A program made the position numbers and the translations under genes. From Mycobacterium sp. (GTDB taxonomy: Bacteria > Actinomycetota > Actinomycetes > Mycobacteriales > Mycobacteriaceae), in the NCBI RefSeq assembly GCF_025933915.1, contig NZ_JAICZA010000001.1, positions 1 through 64,000 on the forward strand: a DNA stretch of 64,000 nt, read 5' to 3'. A model generated the notes under the pieces. That model saw only the letters and a program-made list of their open reading frames with translations, made no database searches and was not told where the DNA came from. This document shows positions 1-12,944 of this stretch, piece after piece (the stretch's first letter is position 1; every line of letters begins with the position of its first letter).

Positions 1-3000
1 ACCCGGGTGCGCAGCACTTCGTGGCCGTTGATGATGCTGGCGAGCGCGGCATCGAGTTGTTCGCGGCGCAGCGTCTCGGGCAACCGGATGGCTTCGGTCT
101 GGGCGAGCCGGCGCGGGTCGCCGTGTTCGTAGAGCCATCGGCCGTTGGGCAGCAACGGCATTGGCCCGGTTCCGTCGTCTACCCGCTGGGTGGCCGTGGC
201 GGTTTCGGAGTCGATCGCCTCGGCCAGTTCGCGGATGTTGGTGCAGTCGAGGATCAGTCTGGCGCGCAGCGCGATTCCCCGCGCCCGGGCCGCCTGTACC
301 ACCGACAGCGCCATGATGCTGTCCAGCCCCACCTGCAGGAAGTCGGCGGTGACGTCGACGCGCGGGTGCCCCAGCAGCTCGGCGAGCAGTTCGGCCAGCG
401 CGGATTCGGTGGCGGTCTCGGGCGTCGTCGCCCCGGCGACGGACTCGGCGGTGTCGAAGGCGGCCAGCGCGGATTCGTCGAGCTTGCCGTTGGGGGTCAA
501 CGGGATTTCGTCGACCAGGACGATGCGCTGCGGCACCATATAGCGCGGCAGCCGGATGCTGAGCATGCCCCGCAGATCGGTCACCGTCGGCTTGTCGCCC
601 GCGCCGGTCGCCACGTACGCGGTCAGCCGCGGTACGCCGGCGTGCTGACGCACCAGCACGCTTGCGTGCCGGACGGCGGGGTGCGATTCGAGGGCGGCCG
701 CGATTTCCCCGGGCTCGACGCGGTGGCCGCGGATCTTCACCTGGGCGTCGGCGCGACCGACGTATTGCACTGTGCCGTCGGGCAACCGGCGCACCAGGTC
801 GCCGGTTCGATACATCCGCTCGGCGGCCACAAACGGGTCGGCGACAAAGCGCGCCGCGGTCTCTCCCGCGCGGCCCACATAGCCGCGGGCCAGCTGGGCG
901 CCGCCCAGATACAGTTCGCCCGTCGCGCCGCACGGCACCGGGCGCAGCCCGGAATCGAGCACGTATCCGCGGGTGTGCCGGGTCGGCCGCCCGATGCAGG
1001 GCTCGTCGTGCTCGGCGATGGCGGCGACGACCGCCTCGACCGTGGTCTCGGTCGGCCCGTAGCAGTTGTATGCGGTCATGGGCGTGGTGTTGCACGCCTT
1101 GTGGATTCGAGCCCAGGCCGCGCTGCCGATCGCCTCGCCGCCCAGCGCCAACACCGTCAGCGGCACGTCGGTCAACAGGCCGAAAGCCTGCAGTTGGGCG
1201 AACATCGAGGGGGTGGTGTCGATCATGTCGATGCCGTGCTCGGCGATCACCGCGACCAGGGCCTCGGCGTCGGTCTGGGTCTGCTCGTCGACCACGTGCA
1301 CGCCGTGGCCGTCGAGCAGGGCAACCAACGGCTGCCAGGCGGCGTCAAAGGCGAACGACCACGCGTGGGCGATGCGCAGCGGTCGGCCGAGCGTGGCGGC
1401 CGCGGGGCGCAGCACGCCGTCCAGGTGGTCGTCGGCGTAGGCGCCCACCGCGCCGTGAGTTCCGATGACGCCCTTTGGTTCTCCGGTGGTGCCCGAGGTG
1501 AACACGACGTACGCGGCCTGCTCGAGCGGGACGTCGACCGGGTCGAAGTCGTCGCGCGGCGGGCTGGCTTCGAGTAGCTGCGCGGTCAGTCCTTCGTCCA
1601 AGACGATCGAGGCGCCGGATTGGCGCAGAATCGAATTCACCCGTCCCGGGGGCATCCCCGGCTCCATGGGGACACACATGCCGCCGGCCTTGAGCACCGC
1701 AAGTATCGCGATGATGTACTGCGGGCCTCGGAAAAGCTTTATGCCCACCGGTGTTTCGGGCTTGACCCCGTTCCGGGCGAGTTGGGCGGCCAGCCGGGTG
1801 GTCTCCTCGTCCAGCTCGCGGTAGCTCAGCGTGCCGCCCGCCCAGCTGATCGCCGGGTTGTCCGGTGCGCCGGCCGCGACGTCGGCGAACCGCGCGTGAA
1901 TGCACCGCGGTGACTTCGGGCCCGTTGTGCCGGCACGCAGCGGGGCCGCTTCGTCCTGGAAGAGGACGCTGACCTCGCGCAGCGGACGTTCCCAGTCCTG
2001 CAGCAGTCGCTCGGCGGTGGTCAGCACCCGCCGCCCGACGGTGGCGGCCGGAATGGCGCCCAGTGCGCCATCGATCACTTCGATCAGCACTACCAGCTCG
2101 CCGGCCTCCATGTGGGCGGCGATGGCGATCGGGAAGTGCGACAGGGTTTGCAGAGCCGAGGGCCGGAATGTCGCACCACCGGCGGTGAATTCGCCACCGG
2201 AGGAAAGCCCGTTCATCGGGAAGTTCTCGTAGACCAGCAGGGTGTCGAACATCTCCCCGACCCCGCCGAGGGCCCGCAATTGGGCATGCCCGAGATAGCT
2301 GTGCTCACGTAGCAGCGCGGCATCGCGCTGCACGGCGCGACATTGCTCACCGGCGCTCGCGGCCGGGTCCAGCCGCACCCGCAGCGGCACGGTGTTGATG
2401 AACAAGCCCACCATGGTCTCGACGCCGGTCAGTTCGGGCGGCCTGCCCGAGACCGTGACCCCGAAAGCCACATCGAGGGTGTCGGTGAGCCGGGACAACA
2501 CCAGCGCCCACGCCATTTGCATCAGGGTGTTGACGGTGATGCCACGCGACCGGGTCTCGTCGACCAACCGCGCGGTGGCCTCGATCGGCAGCCGCAGTTC
2601 GGTGGTGCGCGGCAGCGCCGTCTGCTGTCCCTCGGCCGTCTCCACCGAGCCCAGGGCGGCGGCCAGCAGGGTGGGGCCCGGCAGGGCCGCCAGGTGCTGG
2701 CGCCAGACCTGCTGGCTGGCCTCCGGGTCGCGACTGGCCAGCCAGCCGATGTAATCGCGGTACGGCCGCGACGCGACGGGCAGCGCCGCCAGGTCGCCGC
2801 CGGCGTGGTAGAGGATCATCATCTCGTTGATGAACACCGGCATCGACCATCCGTCGATCACGATGTGATGGGCGGTGAGCACCAAACGCCATCGCGCACC
2901 CGGCAATTCGATCAGCAGGAAGCGGATGGCCGGCCCGTGTTCCAGATCGAATGGTCGGCGGCGCTCGCCGGTTTCCAGCGTCGGCACGTCCTCGGGCGCG

Positions 3001-3311
3001 GCGGCGACGAGTCGCCACGGCAACTCGACGCGGGACGGCACGATCTGCACCGGCCGCGGGATGCCCCGGCTGAAGAAGCTGGCCCGCAGGTTCGGGTGGC
3101 GCACCAACATCTTCTCAGCGCACTCGCGTAGCAGCGCGACATCGAGGCCACCGGAGATGTCGGCCGCCATCCCGATCACGTACGGGTCGTCCGCCGCTTC
3201 GCCGTCGGTGAATTCGGCGAGCGTGGTCAGCGAATACAAGCCCTCCTGCAGCGGGCTCAGCGCCATCACGTCCTCGATGTCGGGCGCGACGTCGGTTCCG
3301 GCGGCCGTCAT
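1..3311 (-). CDS. mbtF: Mycobactin NRPS MbtF, N-terminal part (runs off the left edge)
   Basis: This is a nonribosomal peptide synthetase, expected to load the second lysine-derived unit of mycobactin. About 1,103 residues are visible. A condensation domain has the intact HHIVIDGW motif near residue 147. An adenylation domain follows, with [10 protein letters not shown] near 602, FDAAWQ near 650 and YGPTETT near 750. A carrier domain has GLDSIM near 993. A further C/E-type domain begins at about 1,020 and is cut by the window edge. My manual pocket reading is D-A-Q-D-A-G-C-V-E-K (approximate). The ATG start overlaps the mbtE stop as ATGA, which implies translational coupling. Synteny with the M. 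tuberculosis mbt cluster supports the name. The C-terminus and mbtG/mbtH lie outside the window. Confidence 0.93.
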   Translation of the reverse strand, partial: MTAAGTDVAPDIEDVMALSPLQEGLYSLTTLAEFTDGEAADDPYVIGMAADISGGLDVALLRECAEKMLVRHPNLRASFFSRGIPRPVQIVPSRVELPWRLVAAAPEDVPTLETGERRRPFDLEHGPAIRFLLIELPGARWRLVLTAHHIVIDGWSMPVFINEMMILYHAGGDLAALPVASRPYRDYIGWLASRDPEASQQVWRQHLAALPGPTLLAAALGSVETAEGQQTALPRTTELRLPIEATARLVDETRSRGITVNTLMQMAWALVLSRLTDTLDVAFGVTVSGRPPELTGVETMVGLFINTVPLRVRLDPAASAGEQCRAVQRDAALLREHSYLGHAQLRALGGVGEMFDTLLVYENFPMNGLSSGGEFTAGGATFRPSALQTLSHFPIAIAAHMEAGELVVLIEVIDGALGAIPAATVGRRVLTTAERLLQDWERPLREVSVLFQDEAAPLRAGTTGPKSPRCIHARFADVAAGAPDNPAISWAGGTLSYRELDEETTRLAAQLARNGVKPETPVGIKLFRGPQYIIAILAVLKAGGMCVPMEPGMPPGRVNSILRQSGASIVLDEGLTAQLLEASPPRDDFDPVDVPLEQAAYVVFTSGTTGEPKGVIGTHGAVGAYADDHLDGVLRPAAATLGRPLRIAHAWSFAFDAAWQPLVALLDGHGVHVVDEQTQTDAEALVAVIAEHGIDMIDTTPSMFAQLQAFGLLTDVPLTVLALGGEAIGSAAWARIHKACNTTPMTAYNCYGPTETTVEAVVAAIAEHDEPCIGRPTRHTRGYVLDSGLRPVPCGATGELYLGGAQLARGYVGRAGETAARFVADPFVAAERMYRTGDLVRRLPDGTVQYVGRADAQVKIRGHRVEPGEIAAALESHPAVRHASVLVRQHAGVPRLTAYVATGAGDKPTVTDLRGMLSIRLPRYMVPQRIVLVDEIPLTPNGKLDESALAAFDTAESVAGATTPETATESALAELLAELLGHPRVDVTADFLQVGLDSIMALSVVQAARARGIALRARLILDCTNIRELAEAIDSETATATQRVDDGTGPMPLLPNGRWLYEHGDPRRLAQTEAIRLPETLRREQLDAALASIINGHEVLRTR

Positions 3312-6300
3312 GTCGTGCCTTCGCGCGACGACGACCAAAGTTGTGTCACAGCAGCCAGATCCGAGGACGAGAGACCGGAGGTGCTCATCGGCTCGAAACG
3401 CACATCGGTCGCCTGGCCCCGCTGTTCGGCGTCAGCCTCCGCGTCTCCCAGGGCGTCCAGCGCCGCGGCCAGCTGCCGCACCGTCGGATTCTCGAAGATC
3501 ATGCGCGGACTCACCGCCAGGCCGACCGCCCGCGCACGCGAGGCCAACTGCACCGACAGGATGCTGTCGCCGCCGAGCGCGAAGAAGTCGTCGAAGCGCC
3601 CCACTTCGGGGGTCGACAGCAATTCGGCGAACACCTTGGCCCGCGCCCGTTCGGTGTCCGTGCGTGCCGGCTCGGTCAGGCCACCGGTGCCGACCGACGG
3701 ACGCGGTAACCCGGGCCGGTTCAGCTTGCCCGATTCGGTCTTGGGCAGAACGTCGAGAACGCTCAGCGATGACGGCATCATGTAGCCCGGCAGCGTCGTC
3801 GCGATCGCGGCGCGCACCTCCCCCGCGAAGACCGCCCTTTCGACATCATCGGTGATCGGCCGCTGCGGCACAACATATCCCGCGAGCGACGTACCGCCGT
3901 GCACCTCCCAGGTGCGGGCGGCCGACGAGGCGACACCCTCGGCCGCCGCCAGGGCCGCCTCGACCTCGGCCAACTCGACCCGGAAACCACGGACCTGCAC
4001 CTGGTGATCGGAGCGCCCGACGAATTCCAGTTGGCCGTCCTCGGTCCACCGGGCCAAATCGCCGCTGCGGTACAAGCGCGAACCTGGCTCCACACCGTAA
4101 GGATTGGCGACGAACCGTGTTGCGGTCAGACCGGGACGTTTCCAATACCCGCGCGCCAGCTGGTCGCCGGCGTAGTACAGCTCGCCCACCACCCCGACCG
4201 GCACGGGGCGCAGCCCGTCGTCGAGGAGGTAGGCTTGCGCGCCCGGGACTGGCTTTCCGACAAGCGGATTCGGCAAGCCCAACCGCCCGCGGGACACCGC
4301 ACCCGAGGTCTCGGTGGAACCGATGTTGTTCAACAGCTCGGTGCCACCGTCATCGGTGCACACCGACACCAGCCGTTGCAGCAACGACGCGCTGACCGGC
4401 TCGCCACCGCACACCAGCCGCGACAGCGAGGCCACGGCGTCGGGCCGGCTGTCCACCAACGCCGAGACCAGGCTGGGCACCGCGGTCACCTGGGCAACCG
4501 AATACCGGTTCATCAACTCCCCGAGGGCCTCGGGGTCGCGGTGCTCGGCGTCGTCGGCCAGGACCATGGTCGCGCCGGCCGCCAGGCCGGCCAGCATCTC
4601 CATGCCGCCTTCGAGGAAGGTGATCGACGCCTGCGCCAACCGAACGTCCTCGGTCCTGGGCGGATAGTTTCGCAGCTGCCAATCCAGCCGGGCCGCCATC
4701 GAACGATGGGTTCCCACGGCGCCTTTCGGCGTGCCGGTGGATCCGGAGGTGAATACCAGGTACATCGGGTCGTCGGGGTGCGGCAGCCGTAAATCCCTGG
4801 ATTGCGGATCCACGTCATCGCTGTCCACCAGGGCGCCCACGCGGGGATCGTCGAGCGAAATCAACTCGACTCCCGGCACCTGCGGCATGGTGTCCACCGC
4901 CTCGGCCGTTGCCACCACCACCGACGGCTGGACGTCGTCGAGCATGAATTGCTTTCGCGCCGACGGATAACCGGGATCGATGGGGAAATAACCGGCACCG
5001 GCCTTCATGATGGCCATCAGCGCCACCACCAGCTCGATGCTCCTACGGGTCGACAGCCCGACCAACGCCCCCGGGCCTACCCCGCTCCTGGCGAGCAGCG
5101 CGGCCAGGTTGTCCGAACAGCGATGCAGCGTGGGGTAATCGATCTGCTGGTCGCCGCAGCGCACCGCGATCCGGTCCGCACCCCACGTCCGACTGGGTTC
5201 CAGCAATTCCGGGATGGTCCGCGGCCGGTCGTGCGGCGGCCGCGGACCGCGGCTCCAGTCCTGCAGAATGCGGCGCTGTTCTCCTGCATCGATCAGCGCA
5301 ACGTCTCGCAGACTCTGATCGAGGTCATCGGCGAACGCGGTGACCGCCCGGATCAGCCATTCGGCCAGCCGCTCGATGGTGGTTCTGGCGTAGAGCTCGG
5401 TGCGGAAGATGACATTGCAGTTGTAACCGATGTCGTCGGCGCCGTCGGTGCCGAAGAAGTTGACGCTGAGATCGGCGTGCGCCATGTCGAAGATGGGATC
5501 CAGTGACGTGCATACGGTGTCGCCTCCGGCACCCCCCGCGGGTGCGGTCTCGATGACCCGCGTGGCGGACAGGTGATCCCGGACGTGCACGACGACCTGG
5601 AACAACGGGTTGCGTGACAGCGAACGCACCGGGCTCACGCTGTCGACCACCCGGTCGAACGGCAGGTCTTGGTGAGCGTAGGCGGCCAGCGCCGTCTCCC
5701 GGGCCCGCTTCAGCAGTTCTCGTAACGTCGGGTTGCCGTCCATGTCGTTGCGCAACACCAGGATGTTGACGAAAAAGCCGATCAGTTGGTCCAATTCGGC
5801 TTCGGTGCGACCCGCGACCGGGGTACCCAACGGAATGTCCACGCCGCCACCGGCCTTGTGCAGCACCACGGCGACAGCCGTTTGCAGCAGCATGAACTCG
5901 GTGACGCCCAACTCGCGGCACAGCTCGCCGAGCTTGGCCCGGGTGCCCGAGTCGATGTGGAAGTCGACGGATTCGCCCTCCCCGCTGGGCACCGGCTGGC
6001 GCGGGAAATCCGGGCGCAGCCCGGTGTCCTCCGGCAGCCCGGCCAGCCGCCGGGTCCAGTACTCCCGCTGCTCGGAGGCAATCGCGGACTCCTGTCCGCT
6101 GCCGTCACCCAAAAACGTGCGCTGCCATGCCGCGTAATCGGCGTACTGCACGCGCAGCGGCGCCCAGGACGGCGCTTCCCCACCGCGCCGCGCTCGATAG
6201 GCCGTCATCACGTCGGAGAACAGCACGCCCGCCGACCAATGGTCCGAGGCGATGTGGTGCACCACCAGCGATAGCACGTGTTCGGCGGCGTTCTCGGTGC

Positions 6301-9300
6301 GCAGCACCGCGACCCGGATCGGCAGTTCCGAGTCCAGCTCGAAGCAGTGGCGCCGCTCGACGTCGAGTTGCTGCTGCAGCCAGGCGTCCCCGGCGCCCTG
6401 CGCGCGGCGCACCGGAACCTCGACGTCGGCCGGGCCCACGACCTGATAGGGCACGCCGTCCACCTCGACGTAGCTGGTGCGCAGGATTTCGTGGCGGGCA
6501 AGGACATCGCCGACGGCGGCGATCAACGCGTCGATGTCCCACGGTCCGGTCAGCTTCGCCGCAAAGGGGATGTTGTTGACCGGGCTGGGGCCGTCCAGGC
6601 GATAGGCGAACCAGCTGCGCAGCTGCGAGGCCGAGAGCGGCATGGGTTCGTCGTGTGTGGTCGCGATCAGCCTGGGGCGTGACTGCGTCAGTTGGCCCGA
6701 ACTCAGCTGGTCGACCCGCTCCGCCAGCAGGCCCACCGTGGCGAGCTCGAACACGTCGCGGATGCCCAGCTCCACGCCGCACTCGGAGCGGATCGCGGTG
6801 ACCAGCTTGGTGGCGACCAGCGAGTGACCACCCAAATCGAAGAACGAGTCGTCGACGCCCACCCGCTCGTGGCCCAGCAGCCCGGAAAACAGTTGGGCGA
6901 TCCGGGTTTCGGTGGGAGTCGTCGGGTCGCGATACTCGGTGCCGGCCGCGAGCTGTGGCTGCGGCAGCGCGGCGCGGTCGATCTTTTGATGTGCGGTGAT
7001 CGGGATCTCGTCGAGCACCACATAGGCGGCCGGAGTCATGTAGTCCGGCAGCGCGGCGGCCACCCGAGCGCGGATACGTTCGACGTCAACCGTTTCCGTG
7101 TCGAGGCCCTCGGCCGGCGTCACGTATCCGACCAAGCTCTTGCCCAACTGGGGCAGGTCCATGGCCAGCACGACGGCTTGTCCGACGCTGGGGTCGACCG
7201 AGATGGCGGCGGCGATTTCACCGAGCTCGATGCGGAACCCGCGGATCTTCACCTGCTCGTCGGCGCGCCCGACGAACTCGATGTCCCCGTTGGCGTTGCG
7301 CCGGGCCAGGTCGCCCGAGCGGTACATCCGTCCGCCCGGGGTGAACGGGTCGGCGACAAAGCGCTCGGCCGTCAGCTGCGGCCTGCGGTGGTATCCATGC
7401 GCGACATGCGTTCCGGCGATGTAGATTTCACCGATCACCCCGACGGGAACCGGCCGCAGGGCATTGTCGAGCAGATACACCTGCGTGTTGATCTTGGGCC
7501 GGCCGATCGGCACCACCCGCGTACCCTGGGCGCCCTCCACCGGGTAGCTGGTGCAGTTCACGACCGTCTCGGTCGGCCCGTAGAAGTTGTGCAGCGACGC
7601 ATCGAAGGTGGCGTGGAATTTGTCGGCGATCTCGCCGGGTAGGGCCTCCCCACCGATGGGCACGCGACGCAGCGTGCGCCACTGGCTGACGCCGGGCAGG
7701 GACAGGAAGAGCCCCAGCAGCGACGGCACGAAGTGCATCGACGTAATGCCTTCACGGGCCAGCAGATCGGTGAGGTAGCCGATGTCGCGCAGCCCATCGG
7801 GCCGCGGAATCACCAGTCGGGCGCCCATGATCAATGTCCCGAAGATCTCGCCCATCGACACGTCGAAGCTGGGCGACGCCACCTGCAGCAGCCGGTCGGT
7901 TTCGTCGATCCGGTATTCGTCGCCGAACCAGACGAAGTACTCGGCGATGGGCGCGTGGGGCACCGGAACGCCCTTGGGCAGCCCCGTGGAACCCGAGGTG
8001 TAAATCAGGTACGCGGTGTTCTGCGGGCTCAGCGGTCGGATCAACGCGGCAGGCGCGGTGGCCGGGTAGTCCTCCACGCCGGAAACCGGTTCGCGCAACA
8101 CCAGTTTGGCGTCCGCGTCTCCCAGAATGAAGCTCAGCCGGTCGTCTGGGTAGGTGGGATCCACCGGCAGGTACACCCCACCCGCCTTGAGCACGCCCAA
8201 CGCGGTGATGACCAATTCGGGTGACTTGTCCAGCAGTACCGCCACGCGATCCTCGGTGCCGATCCCTTGCTCGATGAGCCGGTGCGCCACCCGGTTCGAC
8301 TCTTCGTCGATTTCGCGATAGGTGTAGGCGCGTCCTTCGTAGACGACCGCGACGGCATCGGGCGTCAGCGCCGCCCGCCGGCTGACCAACGCCGACAGTG
8401 TGCTGGCCGGGGTGACGAACTCCGCACCGGTCGAGACCGCCCGCAGCCATTCGGCGTCGTCGTCGTTCATCAGCGCGCACGCCGACAGCGTCGCGTCGGG
8501 AGCGGACAGCACGCTGTCCAGCAGGGCGCCGTAGTGGCGCAGCAATTGCTCCACCAACTGCTGATCCAGCACCTCGACCAGATACTCGGCCTCGATCAGG
8601 CCGCCGCCCGGGCCATCCGGCGTACGATTCAGCTCCACCATCAGACTCAGCGGCAGCTGGTTGAAATGACCGCGCAATTCGCCGCGCTCGCAGTGCACGC
8701 CCGGCGGGCAGAAGCCCGCACCGTCGGGGTCTCGCTGTCCGAAGCTGACCCGGGTCATCCGGTCAGCGCCGTGTCGGCGATCGGGATTCGACTCGCGCAC
8801 CAGCCAGTCCAGGTCGGCGCGCGAATGGGCGAACGCACCCACCGCCCCGTCACGGGTCTGGGCGAGCAGCTCGCGGAACGTCTGGTGCGGCCGCGGGCGC
8901 AGCCGGATCACCACGGTGTTGCCGTAGTACCCGATCACATCCTCGGTTCCCACGCCACGGTTCAGCACCGGGGCCGCGAACAGGAAATCGGTGGACTGGG
9001 TGTAGCGGTGCATCAGGGTGCCGAACGCGGCCATCAACACCATGTACGGAGTGGCGCCCGTCTCGCGGGCCAGCGCGGCCGCCCGGTCGACGGTGTCCGC
9101 CGACAACGGCGCGGTTGCGCGCTGCGCACGCCAGGTACTGGGCACCACCGAACCGTTGGGCCCGGGAAGTTCCAGTGGCTCCGGGAGATCGGCCATCAAC
9201 GGCCGCCAGTAATCCAGATCCGCCTGACGGATCGCGGTCGGGTCGTTGGAGAGATCCGGCAGCACCGGCCCGGCGGCGAAGTCGTCCGGCTCGGTGTACG

Positions 9301-9883
9301 CGCGGGTCAGATCGGCGAAAAACGGTGCCCACGAGCCGTCGTCCCAGGCGATGTGATGCGCGGTGATCAGCAGTATCAGGTCATCGGCGGCCAGGCGCGC
9401 CACCGTGACGCGCAGTGGTGAATCGTTGCTCAGGTCGAATGGCCGGCGAAAGTCGCGCTGCGCCAGCACATCCAGCCGCAAGCGGCGGGCCTGATCGGCC
9501 AACCCCGACAGGTCGTGTTCGGCCCACTCGGGCCGCAGCTCGTCGCGGATGGCCGGGCGCGGGTCGCCGTCGCCGTCGGTGTCATACGTCGTATGAAGTA
9601 CGGGGTGTCGCGCGGCTACGGCGTCGACCGCGCGATGTAACCGCGCGGCATCGACGGCGCCGCTGAGCCGATAGGAGACGCAGATGTTGAGCAACGCGCT
9701 GTCGGGATCGACCGACTGCACGAACCACATTCGGTGTTGGCCGACGGACATGCGGGGCTCGTCGTAGGTGGTCACGGCCCCCGCGCCCGTCGACCTGGCC
9801 AGGCCGCGTTCAGCGAGCTTGCGGCGCAGTAGTTCTAAGCGCTCATCGTCGAGATGGGTGCCGGCGCCAGTGGTGTCTGTCAC
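3308..9883 (-). CDS. mbtE: Mycobactin NRPS MbtE with two modules (C-A-PCP-C-A-PCP)
   Basis: This is a 2,191-residue NRPS. Module 1 has a C domain (HHIAWDD near 175), an A domain ([19 protein letters not shown] near 671, YGPTETV) and a PCP (LGGHSL near 1,017). Module 2 has a C domain (HHIASDH near 1,210), an A domain ([11 protein letters not shown] near 1,711) and a PCP (LGGDSI near 2,102). Module 1 fits the first lysine of mycobactin. Module 2 is odd: the position that normally reads FDxS reads FLEGGMEM near 1,753, so the Asp that binds the substrate amino group is Leu, and the YGPTE motif reads IGSTE. M. tuberculosis MbtE is, as I recall, about 1,680 residues, roughly one A domain shorter. 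I chose the GTG start one base after the mbtD stop; an upstream start would overlap mbtD by 47 bases. The stop overlaps mbtF. Confidence 0.92.
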   Translation of the reverse strand: MTDTTGAGTHLDDERLELLRRKLAERGLARSTGAGAVTTYDEPRMSVGQHRMWFVQSVDPDSALLNICVSYRLSGAVDAARLHRAVDAVAARHPVLHTTYDTDGDGDPRPAIRDELRPEWAEHDLSGLADQARRLRLDVLAQRDFRRPFDLSNDSPLRVTVARLAADDLILLITAHHIAWDDGSWAPFFADLTRAYTEPDDFAAGPVLPDLSNDPTAIRQADLDYWRPLMADLPEPLELPGPNGSVVPSTWRAQRATAPLSADTVDRAAALARETGATPYMVLMAAFGTLMHRYTQSTDFLFAAPVLNRGVGTEDVIGYYGNTVVIRLRPRPHQTFRELLAQTRDGAVGAFAHSRADLDWLVRESNPDRRHGADRMTRVSFGQRDPDGAGFCPPGVHCERGELRGHFNQLPLSLMVELNRTPDGPGGGLIEAEYLVEVLDQQLVEQLLRHYGALLDSVLSAPDATLSACALMNDDDAEWLRAVSTGAEFVTPASTLSALVSRRAALTPDAVAVVYEGRAYTYREIDEESNRVAHRLIEQGIGTEDRVAVLLDKSPELVITALGVLKAGGVYLPVDPTYPDDRLSFILGDADAKLVLREPVSGVEDYPATAPAALIRPLSPQNTAYLIYTSGSTGLPKGVPVPHAPIAEYFVWFGDEYRIDETDRLLQVASPSFDVSMGEIFGTLIMGARLVIPRPDGLRDIGYLTDLLAREGITSMHFVPSLLGLFLSLPGVSQWRTLRRVPIGGEALPGEIADKFHATFDASLHNFYGPTETVVNCTSYPVEGAQGTRVVPIGRPKINTQVYLLDNALRPVPVGVIGEIYIAGTHVAHGYHRRPQLTAERFVADPFTPGGRMYRSGDLARRNANGDIEFVGRADEQVKIRGFRIELGEIAAAISVDPSVGQAVVLAMDLPQLGKSLVGYVTPAEGLDTETVDVERIRARVAAALPDYMTPAAYVVLDEIPITAHQKIDRAALPQPQLAAGTEYRDPTTPTETRIAQLFSGLLGHERVGVDDSFFDLGGHSLVATKLVTAIRSECGVELGIRDVFELATVGLLAERVDQLSSGQLTQSRPRLIATTHDEPMPLSASQLRSWFAYRLDGPSPVNNIPFAAKLTGPWDIDALIAAVGDVLARHEILRTSYVEVDGVPYQVVGPADVEVPVRRAQGAGDAWLQQQLDVERRHCFELDSELPIRVAVLRTENAAEHVLSLVVHHIASDHWSAGVLFSDVMTAYRARRGGEAPSWAPLRVQYADYAAWQRTFLGDGSGQESAIASEQREYWTRRLAGLPEDTGLRPDFPRQPVPSGEGESVDFHIDSGTRAKLGELCRELGVTEFMLLQTAVAVVLHKAGGGVDIPLGTPVAGRTEAELDQLIGFFVNILVLRNDMDGNPTLRELLKRARETALAAYAHQDLPFDRVVDSVSPVRSLSRNPLFQVVVHVRDHLSATRVIETAPAGGAGGDTVCTSLDPIFDMAHADLSVNFFGTDGADDIGYNCNVIFRTELYARTTIERLAEWLIRAVTAFADDLDQSLRDVALIDAGEQRRILQDWSRGPRPPHDRPRTIPELLEPSRTWGADRIAVRCGDQQIDYPTLHRCSDNLAALLARSGVGPGALVGLSTRRSIELVVALMAIMKAGAGYFPIDPGYPSARKQFMLDDVQPSVVVATAEAVDTMPQVPGVELISLDDPRVGALVDSDDVDPQSRDLRLPHPDDPMYLVFTSGSTGTPKGAVGTHRSMAARLDWQLRNYPPRTEDVRLAQASITFLEGGMEMLAGLAAGATMVLADDAEHRDPEALGELMNRYSVAQVTAVPSLVSALVDSRPDAVASLSRLVCGGEPVSASLLQRLVSVCTDDGGTELLNNIGSTETSGAVSRGRLGLPNPLVGKPVPGAQAYLLDDGLRPVPVGVVGELYYAGDQLARGYWKRPGLTATRFVANPYGVEPGSRLYRSGDLARWTEDGQLEFVGRSDHQVQVRGFRVELAEVEAALAAAEGVASSAARTWEVHGGTSLAGYVVPQRPITDDVERAVFAGEVRAAIATTLPGYMMPSSLSVLDVLPKTESGKLNRPGLPRPSVGTGGLTEPARTDTERARAKVFAELLSTPEVGRFDDFFALGGDSILSVQLASRARAVGLAVSPRMIFENPTVRQLAAALDALGDAEADAEQRGQATDVRFEPMSTSGLSSSDLAAVTQLWSSSREGTT

Positions 9884-9884
9884 G

Positions 9885-12800
9885 CTAGGAGTCCAACCTT
9901 TCGAGCGTCGCGAGCGTTGAGTGGTGCGCACCGTTGGCGGCGCCGGTGGGTTCGAATGATTGCGGCGCCGCGGGGCCGCCCGCTGGGTCGGCGCGCAGCG
10001 CGTCGATCAGCTCGGTGACGGTGATGCCGCCCAGCATGCGGGCCACCGGGACCGAGTTCCCCACCGTGCGGCGCAGCCTTTTACGTAAATCGAGGGCGAG
10101 CAACGAGTCCACCCCGAGGTCGATGAGCGACGTGGCGGGGTCGATCGACAGTGCGTCGCCCAGGTGCAGCGTCGCGGCCAATTCGGCGCACACCACGTCG
10201 GCGAGCGGCTTCGCGATGGAGATGTTCTCCCCTGCATCGCCGTCGCCGGTGTGCGAAGCGCTGAACGGCATTGGCATTCCCTGGCTTTCGAAGAACACCC
10301 GCAGCCGGTCGAAGTCGGCGTCGAAAATCAGCGGATCGCCGTCGTAGCGGTACAGACTGGCTTCGATCGCCGCCTGTGGCTCCATCGCCACCAGACCCGA
10401 GCGTTCGGTGCGGGTGATCTCGTTGCCGACCACCACCCCGGCGCCCTGCCACAGTCCCCAGCGGATCGCCACGCAGTCGCGGCCTTCGGCACGCAACTGG
10501 GCGGCCAACACATCGAGCATCCGGTTGGACGCCGCGTATGCCGCGTGGCTGTAGCCGCCCCAGGTCCCGAACACCGACGAGCAGGCGATGATTCGGCAGT
10601 CCGGCCGCAGCGGCCACCCGTCGGCCATCAACGCCAACCCTCGGACCTTGGCGGCGCACACCGCCGCCACGTCCGCACCGGTGAGCTCGGAGCGCGAGCG
10701 CGCCCGTGCGATGCCCGCGGTGTGGATCAGCAACGACGCCCCCGAACCCGCGTACGCGGCGGCCACGGCGGCCAGCGCGGCGGGGTCGGTGATATCGCAT
10801 TGCGGGGCACGCACTTCGGCGTCGTGCTTGTCGGTGAGCTCGCGCAGCGCGGCGGGGTCCACGCCGTGGCGGCTCAGCAGGGTGACGGTCCGCGCCCCGC
10901 GTTCGAGGCAGTACCGCGCATACTGCAAGCCGATGGCTCCGCTGCCTCCGGTGATCACCACGTCGTCCAGAGCCCCGGCCTCGAGCGGCCGGCTCGTCGC
11001 CGATTCGCGGCACGCGCGGAATGTTCGGACATGGCTTCGGACAGGGCTTATCGGTGACTCGCCGCCCCGCAACGCGACCTCGCCCGCCTCGCCCGACAGC
11101 ACGTCGACGACGGCCCGCGCGGTCGCGGCGTCCACATCTCGGTGCGCGAGGTCGAGATGCCCGAACGCCTGATCCGGGAATTCGAACCCGACGCTGCGAT
11201 GCATCGCGGCCAGGGCCGCCTGCGCCGCTGAGACGTTGGAGTCGTCCCGATCGGTCTGTTCGGCACCCGCGGTGAGCAGCCAGACGGCCCGGCATCGCGG
11301 GCCGATGAGCGCAGGGTAATCGGGTAGGCCGGCATCGGGCAGACCGGCGATCTGCTCGATTGCGGCCGTGGCGTCGAGCCGGTCGAGACCCGGCGCCACT
11401 ATCGCGAGGATCTCCGCGTCGTTCGGCGACACTACCCGGCAGCCACCTTGCGCCGCAACGGCATCGGCCAGCCGCCGTGCCGGCGCGTCCGCGCCGAAGA
11501 ACCCGATGTCGGGGCGTGTTGTGCTCGGCGTGATCGGCGACATCGTCTGCTGCCAGTCCTCGACGGCCACCGTCAGCGCCGGCACCGACGCCGGTTCGGT
11601 CACGCGTTCCGGCGCCGCCCAGAGGTGCACCGCGCGCATCGGCGCGTTCGGGAAGCCTCGCAGCGGAGCCTGGTTACCCGCCGGGACCGCGTCGGCCCAC
11701 CTGCAGCCGGGGTCGGCGGTCGCGACGGCGGCGATGCTCGCCGACAGCGTTTCGGTGATGGGCCGGTCGCGGTGCCCCGAGCCAACGATGACGGTCGACT
11801 CATCGTCGACGATGTCGCCCAGCGGATAGAGCAGTGACGGGTGCGCCGAGAGCTCCACGAACGTGTCAGCGCCACAGGCGCGGGCGTGCTGCACCGCAAG
11901 ATCGAAGAGCACTGTGCCGCAGAGGTTCTCATACCAATATCCAGAGAAATCGGTCGCTTCGCCCACCTCGGCGCCGAAGGTGGAGCCGATGAACCTCACC
12001 GGCCCGTCCCGGAACGCCGACGGCGGTGTCAGCTCGCCCAGGCTGGCACGCAACGGACGTAGTGCACTGGTGTGGCCGGGATAGTCGACGGACAGCTGAT
12101 GGGTGAAGATGTCGCGCTGCTGCGCCAGCCGCACCGCGGCGGCCACCGCGTCGTGATCGCCGGCGACCACGGTCGACGACGGCCCGTTGACCGCCGAAAC
12201 CTCCACCCAGCCGGGCGCCTCGGCCAGCAGCGACTCGGCGACGTCGAGGCCGGTGCCGAGCACCGCCATCGCGTAGCGGCCCGTCAACTGGTCGACAACG
12301 GTGGCGCGGGCGACCACCAGAGCGACGGCGTCGGGCAGCGAGATCGCTTCGGCCACATATGCCGCCGCCACCTCGCCCAGGCTGTGGCCGATGGTGATAT
12401 CGGGCAGCACCCCGCAGAATCGCCACGCCTCGGCCAGGCTGACCGCGTGGGTGAACTGCGCTCCCTGGATCTGCGGACGTGACCAGCTGCGCTCTTCCTC
12501 GCCCACCAGATACGGGAGCGGAGAGGCAAATCCGGCGAGCAGGAACGCGTGCGCGCACCGGTCGGCCGCCTCGCGGTAGGCCGACAATCGTCGGTAGGCG
12601 TCGGCGCCCATCGACTGCCATTGGTTGCCCTGGCCCGGGAACACGAACGCAATGCGCGGTGGCGTCGCCTTCGCGGATTGCGTGAGGAGCTCGTGCTCCT
12701 CGCCGCGAGCGATCGCCGACAGCCCGGCGACGAGCTCGGCGCGGTCGGCCGCTCGCAGCAGCGCGCGGTGCCGGCGCGCGCGCCGCAGCCGCAGCAGGGT

Positions 12801-12944
12801 GGAGGCGATCGCGGCGGTCACGTTCGCCGAGTCGATGCGGCCCAGGTAGTCGAGGATCGCCGCGGCGTCCCGGGGGATGAGCTCCGGGTCGTGGGAACTC
12901 AGCAACACCGGGACGCGCCCGTCCGGCAATCGATGGATGAGCAT
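9885..12944 (-). CDS. mbtD: Mycobactin polyketide synthase MbtD (AT-KR-ACP)
   Basis: This is a 1,019-residue polyketide synthase subunit that works with MbtC to build the beta-hydroxybutyrate segment of mycobactin. An acyltransferase domain starts near residue 100 ([10 protein letters not shown], then GHSLGEV). A ketoreductase has the nucleotide loop [12 protein letters not shown] and a Ser...Tyr-x3-Asn active site (AAYAASN). A terminal acyl carrier protein has [10 protein letters not shown]. The ATG at 12944 overlaps the mbtC stop as TGATG. An in-frame extension upstream would lie entirely inside mbtC and is rejected. The length matches M. tuberculosis MbtD (about 1,000 residues). The next gene, mbtE, starts one base after its TAG. 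Confidence 0.93.
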   Translation of the reverse strand: MLIHRLPDGRVPVLLSSHDPELIPRDAAAILDYLGRIDSANVTAAIASTLLRLRRARRHRALLRAADRAELVAGLSAIARGEEHELLTQSAKATPPRIAFVFPGQGNQWQSMGADAYRRLSAYREAADRCAHAFLLAGFASPLPYLVGEEERSWSRPQIQGAQFTHAVSLAEAWRFCGVLPDITIGHSLGEVAAAYVAEAISLPDAVALVVARATVVDQLTGRYAMAVLGTGLDVAESLLAEAPGWVEVSAVNGPSSTVVAGDHDAVAAAVRLAQQRDIFTHQLSVDYPGHTSALRPLRASLGELTPPSAFRDGPVRFIGSTFGAEVGEATDFSGYWYENLCGTVLFDLAVQHARACGADTFVELSAHPSLLYPLGDIVDDESTVIVGSGHRDRPITETLSASIAAVATADPGCRWADAVPAGNQAPLRGFPNAPMRAVHLWAAPERVTEPASVPALTVAVEDWQQTMSPITPSTTRPDIGFFGADAPARRLADAVAAQGGCRVVSPNDAEILAIVAPGLDRLDATAAIEQIAGLPDAGLPDYPALIGPRCRAVWLLTAGAEQTDRDDSNVSAAQAALAAMHRSVGFEFPDQAFGHLDLAHRDVDAATARAVVDVLSGEAGEVALRGGESPISPVRSHVRTFRACRESATSRPLEAGALDDVVITGGSGAIGLQYARYCLERGARTVTLLSRHGVDPAALRELTDKHDAEVRAPQCDITDPAALAAVAAAYAGSGASLLIHTAGIARARSRSELTGADVAAVCAAKVRGLALMADGWPLRPDCRIIACSSVFGTWGGYSHAAYAASNRMLDVLAAQLRAEGRDCVAIRWGLWQGAGVVVGNEITRTERSGLVAMEPQAAIEASLYRYDGDPLIFDADFDRLRVFFESQGMPMPFSASHTGDGDAGENISIAKPLADVVCAELAATLHLGDALSIDPATSLIDLGVDSLLALDLRKRLRRTVGNSVPVARMLGGITVTELIDALRADPAGGPAAPQSFEPTGAANGAHHSTLATLERLDS

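Noticed and set aside
21..1577. Long plus-strand frame (518 codons) and similar plus-strand frames across 1-18.5 kb
   Set aside because: They are antisense to the mbt genes, have low-complexity Gly/Arg/His-rich composition and no motifs. They are by-products of high GC content.
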